A stretch of 64,000 bases of DNA from Liolophura sinensis. Lineage: Eukaryota > Mollusca > Polyplacophora > Chitonida > Chitonidae. The position numbers and the translations under genes are program-made. The stretch is taken from positions 1,924,001 to 1,988,000 of the forward strand of contig NC_088304.1 of NCBI RefSeq assembly GCF_032854445.1. Reading direction: 5' to 3'. The notes beneath the pieces are model-generated. The model had not been told where the DNA came from. It searched no databases and was given only the letters and a program-made list of their open reading frames with translations. Positions 26,240-37,500 of the stretch are shown here, in pieces (the stretch's first letter is position 1; every line of letters begins with the position of its first letter).

Positions 26240-29200
26240 TGATGAATGTTGTCGTGCCTCATTAGACTCAAATCATGCTGTTGACAAACCACATGGATGG
26301 TAAACTCAACAGCCACACTGTACCTACATGTGCAATAGGACAGCTTTTCTCCGAGAATCCTCACTGCTCTTCACACAACTATTCTGAAGACCTACAAAAT
26401 CTTACCTCAAAATATACTGACTGTATGATCTGAATTATAAAAGTGTTGATGGAATCGCTGATAAAAATGTCCTTTTTTTTAAATAAATGAGCTGAGTTAT
26501 CTTGATACATCTCATAAACATTCATGTCAAGGTGACATCTGCAAGGTATATTTCTCTCATTGTCTCTGTGCAGGAACATGTAATGTAATAGATGACATGT
26601 CTTAGCCTGCAGGGGATGAAATATAATAATTTTTTTCCACCTCTGGCATGTGACAGGTAATGTTTTTTTCAAACATCCACCTGAACACAAACCTGTCTCA
26701 GGTCTGAACATGACGCTTATTTCACACAAATTTCACACAAAGTTCTATGACTACAAAGGCAGCTTGGATTTGCAGAATTTTTTCACATAAAAATAATTCA
26801 CAAAATTTCCATTAATGAAAAGCTACAATATTTGATAGGTAATTTTGGTGTGTGTGAGCGGGGGCAAGAGACACTTTTACTCTGACCTGTGGAACTTTAA
26901 AACAAATCTAGAAACGCATGAAGATCAGATGAATAACATGGGGAAATTCTGGCTCAGGGCAGCCATTAAAACCTCACTGGTCATGTGACCCACCAGATGG
27001 TGGTGAGCAAGATCACAGCAGGAGGCACCTGTGGGTGGCATGGGGCCTCTCTGTTTGAAGCTCGCTGGTGATCAAATAGGTTATGGGTCAAATACCACCC
27101 TAAATTACGGTAAATCCTGCTTCCTCTTAAAACAAATGTAAACATAATTTAATTATTATGATGTACAAGGCTAGATTTATTTGACAAGTGTTTTCAGCAA
27201 CATACTGACTGTAGCTGACACACCTGTAAACATGAGGGTGATTGTGTATATGGGTGGAGGAAACCGAAGTGCCAGAGTAAACAATTTTCCTTCACCTGCA
27301 CGCACCTCACAGTGAATACTGGGTTCGAACGCTGTACCTCAATGGTCAAGTGCCTCACAGTGCCTCACAGTGCCTACAAGCCAGCGCTTCAACAGTGCTG
27401 AGGCGGCAAGCCTAAAAATGAGTCATATGGCCACATGTCAAAAGTACAGTATATGCTAGAGAACACGATACAGATCAGAGGCTTCATAGATAGTTTACTG
27501 TAGCAGTCCTGTGGGCCATCATGAACGTCGACATGACACCTGACTACTGCAATTAGTAGTACATTACTTCATGCGTATTTCACTCTGCCCCTAGAAAGTC
27601 AAGTTCACGGGGAAGAGGAAACAGCTAGGGAAGAGAGCCCAGGAAGAGACCACTTTACCTCAGAGAGATGCATCTGACAAACCTTGTGATGTGAGACTGA
27701 AACAGGGCCTATGCGAAAGAAATTTGACTGCTAGGCCAGAGATTTATTTATTTACCTCTTTGGCATTTTACCCAAGAATATTTCACTTATACGACCACTG
27801 CCGGCATTATGGTAGGAGAAAACCGGGCAGTCCCCCCGGGGAAACCCCTCCACCATCAGAAGGTTGCTGGCAGACCTTCACAACTACAACTGGAGAGGAA
27901 GCCAGCATGAGCTAGAGTTGAACTCTCAGCAACCGAATTGGTGGGAGGTTCCTGGGTCATTGCACCATGCTAACCACTTGGCCTTAGAGTCCCCATTAAG
28001 GCCAGAGAACCAAACTGCTCATATATCCACACGAGGACCTTAAATATACCGTTCAGCTATGTTACGTGATATACCAGGCACTGCAGAAGTTAATTTACAA
28101 AATGATTTAAACATGTTGGTGGAGCCCATTAAAAATGAAGCCAGACCAGACACGGCAAACGTACAGCCCAACTTCTCAGGTACACAAGGTGTCAATAGGT
28201 TAAGCAGATCAGCTACATGTAACGGTTTGCTTTGTTTTTCTAATTTTTTTGCTTCATTTTCTTTAGTTTCTTGCAGCATGGCTCAGTGGAAATGAAGTAT
28301 CATATCTGAGGCTTAACTGTACATCATGCAAATCCAACGACTCTCCCTCGCATCATCGTTTACATGTAAATAAATACTCGGAGAAAGCCAGCAGGTAGCT
28401 GAGGTGGGTAAATAAAATTGTTAAAAATAAAAACACAATTGTTTTAAATGGACCTCAACGTTCAATTTAACTACCTCGACCCACATGCTAGCCACAGCTT
28501 GCATTCAAGTTGTAATGTTCATGGGGGATTTGAGTTTCTAGTCAAGCAGCCAATACAGATTCTATCATGAATGATTCCACTGCGTGTATTTACATGTACT
28601 TTCAGTTGACAGGTGACATATCTGTTGAACTGTCTGCACGCACAAATGGCGACTCAAAATGAAGCTTTTGTTTTCGGAGTTAAAACTTATCAGTGGATCA
28701 ACTGACCAAGGGTACTGGGCTACAGATTGCCAGGGTGGGGGAAAGTGTTGTCAGGAAATCCAATCCATAGACCGTGTCTTCACGTTACAATCCAAACAGC
28801 ATAATTTAACAGATTCATCTAAAAATTGTGTGATTCATCGACTGGCTTTTCTACTACGTCCACCCTGCCCCGCGGGCATAGCGGCATACGTAAGTGAAGT
28901 TGTTGAGGTAGTCAACACGTGTCACTGCGATCAATGCATAGTGTTAGTGCAATGTTTTTAATGTTACATGAACGCTTCACTTATAAACACCATGTATCCA
29001 ATACCCCTGATCCCCGCACACATAAGCCAGATTATGAAGTGCGGAAAGATGTCGAACGATCAATCGAAAGAATACGCAAACACGTTGATATGCAACCCGA
29101 ATGATAATGTCTACGACGTCAATGACGGCTAATGTGCTGACGGCAAGTGTGTAACAGCCATCAGCTTGTTCGCCAAGCTCTCGAACTACCTCCGTTCAAG

Positions 29201-30030
29201 CGCCAATCCTACACACAAACACACGAATATACGAATAGCGGCTTACTTTTTCTGTTTGTTCAGCTGTGTATAAGTAAACAATGCCCAGCAAAAACTTGTC
29301 AACCTTCATCGACCAGTTTTCCAATGTACTTACCTAGTTTTTGCTGCAGCCAACTCACAACATGCGCGTGGGCCAGTTGTCAGCCTTTAAAGATAAGGGG
29401 CTATCTTCAAATATCTTAAAATTAAATTTCGCATGAAGGTAATGAACTTGCTACTGGGCTCAAAATTTAATAACCAATGCGTTAACGCATTTAAGATATT
29501 AAAACCAACCACGGGAATATAGAAGCAGCATTTGGGACACTGTCATTTATATCGTCTTTGAACTTCCAAAAAAGAAAAAAACAATAAACAAATAAACTTG
29601 AAAAAAAAAATAGATTAATGAAAAGAAAAGAGTAAAAAGAATGACATTTACTTTTATGTTCCAGTTACAACTTTCAACTTACAGCTAACAATGATGATAA
29701 ATATTGTGGCCATATAACCAAACTCAATAACATCCCGTGACACTAAATTAAACTCTTACTTAGGAATTTTTATTTAAATCTAAAAATTTAATGTTACTAA
29801 ACAGGTACACACATCAAACCCACACAAGTCATCAAAAATGAATTTGTCATGTTAAGGCCTTAGTAAAGATCCATGCATAGCTTGAATATGGCGACATTCG
29901 ATCCAAATTCAGGTTCATTTTGCTGTTTTATCTTGTGGTTGTTGTTTTTTGTTTGTTTGTTTTTTCTTTCGTTTTTTTTTTGTTTGTTTGTTTTTTTAAT
30001 TTGAATTCACTCACATAAAATTATTCCGGG
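26240..30030. other. Intergenic sequence before the RPUSD4-like gene
   Basis: Contains one SINE (27742-27997) and A/T-rich simple sequence near 29570-29640 and 29935-30000. At 28640-29150 GC content is higher with several short open frames, but no splice-consistent exon or domain was recognised. The stretch separates the minus-strand SVOP-like unit from the plus-strand RPUSD4-like gene. Confidence 0.4.
27742..27997 (-). mobile_element. Nearly full-length SINE, diverged
   Basis: Reverse copy from a TTTATTTATTT tail through AAGAATATTTCACTTATACG, the CCGGCATTATGG block and GGTTGCTGGCAGACCTTC. It reaches the tRNA-like head at CACTTGGCCTTAGAGTCCCC. Confidence 0.85.
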
Positions 30031-30077
30031 ATTTGAATTATGTTTGTAATTTGTATATAGACCCTAATAAAATAAAA

Positions 30078-30089
30078 ACTTCCGGAAGT
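30078..30089. promoter_or_regulatory. Palindromic ETS-family site upstream of RPUSD4-like start
   Basis: ACTTCCGGAAGT is a perfect 12-bp palindrome 21 bases before the ATG at 30111. It contains the GGAAGT ETS core on both strands. ETS factors of the GABP/NRF-2 type drive many nuclear genes for mitochondrial proteins and often act close to the transcription start. The position suggests the start site is near here, with a short 5' UTR. Factor identity is inference. Confidence 0.5.
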
Positions 30090-30110
30090 AACGAAAGTGA
30101 GGTCGTAAAA

Positions 30111-31554
30111 ATGGCTGCGCCCATGTCAGTGCGTGCTACTGCAGCACTTCGTTGGTATTTATTGTCAAGTCAGAGAGATTTCATTTCAAATCGAGTAACT
30201 GGAACTACAAGATGCCTGCCAAGACTTTATTTCAACATCTGCAACAGGTGTTTAAGCTCTAAAATAGATGACAAACAGAACTCGCCGCATTCTACCACAG
30301 AGGACGGAGAAGCAAACGTTAACAACAACGACGTCAACGAAAGGGAGGCAGACGACTTTTTCGGAATCCTAGAAAACTTGAGGACTCCGGATCCTGTGTT
30401 TTCCGGGGACACTGAAACTCACGAATCTCTTGTCACTGAAAGTGAACATTTAAACCAAGAGCGGGTTTTAGATGTCCATTTTGGTTTTATTCGGCGTGAT
30501 GCGGACAACCCGGCATTACCTCGAGATAATCGCGGACGGATTAAACTGAGGAAGAGTTCTTCTGGTGTGCGCCAGAATACTCATGAGTCTGCAGACTACT
30601 TCTCTCGACTCCTAGGTCATGAGCAGGAATCAGATTCTGGATCAAATCAAAGCGATGTAGGCTTAAAGTCAAAGTCCACTTCCAGTCAACATAACGACAG
30701 TGCTATTGACAATAGTAGACCCATATTGCAAAAACAGGGCCACATTAATTTAGTCCAGTCTGATGAACCTGTTTTGACTCATGTGGATGTTGATATGACA
30801 GAACCAAATTTTATTGACAAGCAGTATTTTGATAGTAAATACTTAGGTGATACAGGAGATGTTAGAACTAAAAGTCTGAATTCTGTGAAGGTTTCAGAAG
30901 GAACAAGCAGTCTCAGGCAAGAACACACAGTAAATAGGGTGAAAGATGATGCATGTATTTCTGGAGGGAAAGATACCGTAAGCTTTATTGATGAGCAGTA
31001 TTTTGTAAAAAGTGATGATCAAAGTAAAAATGACATCTCACTACATCTGAATGATGTAAGTCAAAATGATTTCAAAAGCTTCCCAAAAAATATTTGTGAG
31101 AAACATGAAAATGCTGAGAGTGACTTGCATTTTGTTGATGATCAGTACTTCAGTACAATCAAAATCACAAAGAACAACTCTGAAGGAACCAGTAGTGTTG
31201 ATAATAAGAAGTCAGACAATGTGAAGACCATGCCTGGTTTTGAGAAATTTTCACCAGAGTATAAGCATTCAGATGAAAATTCGGAGAGTACATTAAAATA
31301 TCAGATTATGAAGAAGATGTCTCAGGACTCTGTTCGTCACAGGACCCAATCTTCCGAATATGATAGTAACGTAGGTGAATCGGAGACAAGTAATGAGGAC
31401 ATTATCATAAGCAAGATAACACGCCAATCTGAGCGGCTTTCGAAAAAGGTGAAACCAAACCTGGAAGAGCCACAAACAGCTTATGATATGGCCATGAAAA
31501 TTAGGCTGGAAAATGCTGGAAGAGTTACTAGTGTACAGGTGAAGAATGAGAAAG
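30111..31554 (+). CDS. RPUSD4-like exon 1: presequence and long N-terminal extension
   Basis: Encodes residues 1-481. After the presequence-like start comes a hydrophilic, Ser/Asp/Asn-rich, probably disordered region. The motif (F)(I/V)D(K/E/D)QYF occurs three times, at 30810-30830, 30984-31004 and 31131-31151 (about residues 234, 292 and 341). The frame stays open to TAA at 31617, so an unspliced product would end there. An AATAAA lies at 32049. Donor AAAG|GTAAAG (31554) pairs in phase with acceptor GATGTTTCAG (32310). A second in-phase pair is CAG|GTGAAG (31538) with TTTCCAG (32234). The region is not in vertebrate RPUSD4. Whether it is really spliced to the enzyme is inferred from phase and position. 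Confidence 0.72.
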
Positions 31555-34500
31555 GTAAAGCATTTCCATCTGACATTGAGAGTAGTTTTGAGGAAATGTT
31601 ACTGGCTGCATTGCCTTAAGTAGACCTATTTCTAGGGGCATGTACATGTGATCTTACATGAAGTTTTAAAAGAATTAAATCTGAACATCCACAGTTTCTG
31701 GTTCTTACGCTGCCCAACTCATTAGTCAGCCAGTGATACTGAGCATGGGGTCATGGGGTCATGGGGTCATGGGATGCACCCTAAATGACCTAGAATTTCA
31801 TCCATGACGAAATTGCTCATTTTTCCAGATTCTGGGAGTTCTGTTGATTTTAGAAAGGTGTTTTCAGAGGTGTTTCAAATGTAGCATTATGTCCTACTGG
31901 TAAAATGTAGCACCAGAAGTAATATCTCATGACATTTGTTTAACTCTAAAAATGCTTTTTTGTGGTCGAATTTGTAGATCATTTAGGGTAATCTGATTTA
32001 CTAAGAGCTATAGGCCTGCAGGATGAGAATTTTATGATGTTAGACATTGAATAAAAACTTCACTTTCTTCACACCAGGACACTGTTGTTTTCATTGTTTA
32101 TGTTAATTAGAGTCCTGTGGGCTTGATTTTTTTAAATTCGTGATTGCATTGTTCTATATATATGTACATTAGTTTTAATGTCATTAGGAGTTCCTTATTG
32201 AATCCATTATCCAGTATTCAGCTGTTGTTTCCAGGAGTTTTGTATTTGTAACTTTCTTGCGGAGGACATGATATGTCTTGTTAACGAAGGAAGGAAACTT
32301 GATGTTTCAGGTGTACCGACTACAAGATCAGGGAAGAAACTGGACAGCAAAGGCTTTCGGATTTTGAAGGATCAAGTACCAGATTGGACTTACACACCTA
32401 AGGAAGTTTTGGCAAAAGTGTTAAAGGACAGCATAATTTATGATAACAGTAAGTCGTATGAATGTTATCCTATGACACATTAATTTATTCACTAGTTGCA
32501 AAATTCTACACATGTTTCTAAAGATTATGTTTCTATGCCAACTGAAGAAAATTATGCCCCGGAATATTCGGTGAAAAGATTTCATTTTGGGGGAAATTTT
32601 ATACCTGTTAATTACCTTGCTATATTATGCATATTTTCCTTCAACGGTCAGATTTTTTCAGACATTACGTCATCGTTGATCTAGCTCAGAACCCTGTGGC
32701 ATTTCACTTCTATGACTTTATTTTTTATCAGTTAAGGTGAGGCTGGTATTGAGTTTATAAGCTTCAGGTAGATTCTAGTGCTCTAGTGTTAAGCTTATAA
32801 GCCTCAGGTAGATTCTAGTGCTCTAGTGTTAAGCTTATAAGCCTCAGGTGGGTTCTAGTGCTCTAGTATTAAGTTTATAAGCCTCAGGTAGATTCTAGTG
32901 CTCTAGTATTAAGTTTATACGCCTCAGGTATCTTCTAGTGCTCTAGTATTAAGTTTATAAGCCTCAGGTAGCTTCTAGTGCTCTAGTATTAAGTTTATAA
33001 GCCTCAGGTAGCTTCTAGTGCTCTAGTATTAAGTTTATACACCTCAGGTAGCTTCTAGTGCTCTAGTATTAAGTTTATAAGCCTCAGGTAGCTTCTAGTG
33101 CTCTAGTATTAAGTTTATAAGCCTCAGGTAGCTTCTAGTGCTCTAGTATTAAGTTTATAAGCCTCAGGTAGCTTCTAGTGCTCTAGTATTAAGTTTATAA
33201 GCCTCAGGTAGCTTCTAGTGCTCTTGTATTAAGTTTATAAGCCTCAGGTAGCTTCTAGTGCTCTTGTACTAAGAGATTATCCCGCTAGCTTTTACGTGTA
33301 AGTTCCACGTATTAAGGCTTTCCTTTCTTGTCCAGTACGTGGGAACTGCTGTTAAGTTCAAGTCTCAGGTAGCTTACAATATGCTTTCCAATGAGACTTT
33401 ACTTGTGAAGAACCTTCCAAGTTAAGTTAATAACACTGCAGACCACGCATGGAATGATTAAAATTACTTTATACCAGATATATCCAGTTTGTCAGCTTGG
33501 AACTGAGAAGTGGTTTCTTTTGTATTCTTCCTTGTAAGGTTTGAAATATTGTGGCATTGCTGAACATTAGCTTAAACTGAAATGACTGGGTACTGACTCC
33601 TGACGTGTCAGTGTTGTTAGGCGGCAGGCCATTTTTAAAAAATTCTTTGCTGTGCGTAACCCGATCCTCTGAGAAAATATAGTAGGTTGAACAGACAGGA
33701 ATTTTAAGGAAATTAGCATGGCAAAGAAAAACTTGCACCAAAATCCCAGTAAGAACAAAATATTTTTTTGGTTGGGTGATAATAACTAAGCATGTTTTTA
33801 ATGATGGCCTTTAGGCTTCGTTGATTGGATAATTTTATAAAAGATTTATACTTGTATTGTCAGTATAGTGTAACACAGTAAATGAATATACATCAAGTTT
33901 TTCTGTTTATGTGAAAAGAATAATAAAAATTCTCTGGGTTTTTTATTTCAGATGATATTGTTGTGATAGATAAGCCATACGGCCTACCCTCCCATGGTAA
34001 GATGTTTCGGCTACTGTCTGTATAGGTTCTGTTAATTAACAAATTACCTTTAGATTGCAGTTACAAACTTACTTGTGCTGTTGTGAGAAATTGAGGAAAA
34101 ATTTGTCAGTGTTACTTGCTGCATCTGTAATGGTGTCCTCCTAATTTTTTTTCGTTATTTCAGGGTTAAGTTGGGAGCCTCTGTGGCTGAGTTGGTTAGT
34201 GCGCTAGTGCAGCGTAATGACCCAGAAGTCTCTGACCAATGAGGTGGCTGTGAGTTCAAGTCCAGCTCATGCTGGCTTCCTCTCGTGGGAAGGTCTGTCA
34301 ACAACCTGTCGATGATTGTGGGCTTCCCCTGGGCTCTGCCCGGTTTCCTCCCACCGTAATGTTACTGCATTATAATGTAGCAAGTGACGGTTGGAAAGCA
34401 AAAAGAAAATGGATTAAAAAAGTTGGTGTTCTCATTGAATATATTAATATCCATAAAGAGTTAGGAGTTCAAAAATGTCATGGTGTTTCTCTTTGATTTG

Positions 34501-37500
34501 CAGGGGGTCCTGGAGTAGCTTCTAGTGTTGGTCAGATGACCCCTCTTCTAGCTCAACTATTGGACAGAACTGGAAAGCTTGAAGACCTGCACCTGATTCA
34601 CAGACTAGACAAGGAGACCACAGGTGTTATGATTCTGGCCAGGTACATGAAATCAGGTGGAATGACACGATGATAGGATTTTCAATGACATTCTTGAACA
34701 AGTTGATTCAAATTATTTCCTAATCCTCTCTATATGGCTCATAAGACCTACCAAAGAATTCAGATATTTGATGGTATTAAAGAAAGCTACAAAAAGTATT
34801 TTCAGGACTTTTTTGAATACATTTTCTAATGATGTTTCTGATGATGAATTTTCCTTCACGTTGAAGCAGAAGAAGCCAAGGTTTTCTGATATTTCCTGAC
34901 AATATCCTTTTTTTTTTTATTTTTGTGCATAGCTATTAATAGAAACACATCACAAGTCTAATATGGGTATTGAAGGTAAATTTTACCAGCAATTTATGAA
35001 TATTTGTCTCTGATTTGATCAGGCCAGTCAATTGCATCTAATTCTAATGCATCTTGTATTCCTCAAGGGAGTTAACACAGATTTTGTATTGGGACAAACA
35101 TGTCATCATGGAGTGAACTCCCCTTTTTCTGTTGGCCACAGTTCACAATTGATACATGTTAATGTTTTGCCTCACAACACGGTCCCCGCACCCTGGTCCT
35201 GATAATCTTTGTATCCTAAGACAACACCCGACAAATTCCTGACAGGCTGAAATTTTTCACATAATTGACAATTAGCTGACAGGTGTCAAACGGAGATGAA
35301 ACGGCACTTTTCACCACTTTTTTTGCATAGTTTGAATCCACCTCCACTTCCTAGAAGACACATAAACATGCACATAGAAGGAAACCTCCTCCTACAATAA
35401 TGCCGTACTAAATGATACCGCCTTACAAGCAGCCTTGAGGAGTGAAAGAAATTATATCTATTTATTAATTGTGGTGTGTAGCAAAATGTAGGGCGCAGTT
35501 CAATCATTTCACACGTTAATACACGTTTTTGTTTATAGAAGTGTATTTTGAGGACAATAATCTGTGGAGAGTGATAAAACCATACAATGTTTTGATGCTC
35601 TGTAGATCAGTAAAAAAGTCCTGGTCATTTATCTTTGTATTATGATTTTAAAGGGGCCAAGGGTGTTAGCATGCCAAGGAGACGTATTGACCCATGAGCA
35701 ACTCACCCTAGTGGTTGCTGTGAGTTCAAGTCCAGCTCTTGCTGGTTCCCTCTGCGGCCATACATGTAAAGATTTGTCAGCAACCAGGCAGTTGTCGTGG
35801 GTTTCCCTGCCTCTCCCACCAAAATGCTGGCTGCTGTTGTTTAAGTGAATTATTCTTGGGTACGACATCAAACACCAATCAAATATATAAATGAATAAAT
35901 ATAATTTTAAGGTCAATAAATTGTAGATGAAGTGGTGAAAATATTGCATAATGTTCCTGACTTGAGGCATTGAAAGAGATAAAGATTTAATCAGGCTGTG
36001 AGTCAGGTTGTGACCGAGTGATAAAGATTTTAATCTTTGACTCACTATGACAAGGGGTGATGGTTCAATCCCAGCTTTGGGCAATTGTTTTAATGAATTT
36101 CTGTATTTCACCTGTAGGTTAGTATTTTTTAAGTGAAATGTTTTGCATGATGCTAACTGATTCACCCATCTTGTAAGGCTACTGAAGATATTTTTGTGAA
36201 CTTTCATTAATTTCTTATCAAAAACGTACACAACGGCATCAAAAGTGTCATTGCAAAATCTTTTGCTTCTAAAAAGTGCATTCTTACATTCCAAACTTGA
36301 AGTGAAATGAAGTATATTTGTGGAATTATTGAGCTTTGTTCTTTATATACATTTTTTTTTATCTCAGAACCCCCCAGATGGCTTCTCAGTTGAGAGAACT
36401 GTTTCGAAAAAGAAAAGTCATCAAGAAGTATTGGCTAATTACTAAAGGAATCCCCAACCCTGCTGAAGGTAAGGACACACAGAGTTTTGCCCAATGAAGT
36501 TTGTCATCCTTTGTCATGCTCACTGTAGTTACATGGTGTACCTTCTCAATATGATATTCTGAGAACACTTTATTTGACCTGTTAGAAATTATGTAGATAA
36601 AGCAGTTAGTCATCTTATAGATAAATCAGTCAGTCATGCTGTAGGTAAATCATTTAATCATCTAGTAGATAAATCAGCTGGTCATCTTGTAGATAAATCA
36701 ACTGGTCATCTTGTAGATAAATCAGCTGGTCATCTTGTAGATAAATCAGTCGTCTTGTAGATAAATCAGTCATCTTGTAGATAAATCAGTCATCTTGTAG
36801 ATAAATCAGTTAGTCATCTTGTAGATAAATCAGTCGTCTTGTAGATAAATCAGCTGGTCATCTTGTAGATAAATCAGTTAGTCATCTTGTAGATAAATCA
36901 GTCGTCTTGTAGATAAATCAGCTGGTCATCTTGTAGATAAATCAGTCGTCTTGTAGATAAATCAGTCAGTCATCTTGTAGATAAATCAGTCAGTCATCTT
37001 GTAGATAAATCAGTCATCTTGTAGATAAATCAGTCAGTCATCTTGTAGTTAAATCAGTCGTCTTGTAGATAAATCAGTCAGTCATCTTGTAGATAAATCA
37101 GTCATCTTGTAGATAAATCAGTCAGTCATCTTGGAGATAAATCAGTCAGTCATCTTGTAGATAAATCAGTCATCTTGGAGATAAATCAGTCAGTCATCTT
37201 GGAGATAAATCAGTCATCTTGTAGATAAATCAGTCGTCTTGTAGATAAATCAGTCGTCTTGTAGATAAATCAGTCATCTTGTAGATAAATCAGTCGTCTT
37301 GTAGATAAATCAGTTAGTCATCTTGTAGATAAATCAGTTAGTCATCTTGTAGATAAATCAGTCGTCTTGTAGATAAATCAGTCAGTCATCTTGTAGATAA
37401 ATCAGTCGTCTTGTAGATAAATCAGTCATCTTGTAGATAAATCAGTTAGTCATCTTGTAGATAAATCAGTCGTCTTGTAGATAAATCAGTTAGTCATCTT

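Noticed and set aside
28040-28295. Overlapping 78-79-codon frames on both strands
   Set aside because: No domain or exon borders recognised; mutual overlap makes chance likely.
35629-36294. 221-codon minus-strand frame
   Set aside because: Lies in an RPUSD4-like intron and over a SINE on the opposite strand; its N-terminal part shows no domain.
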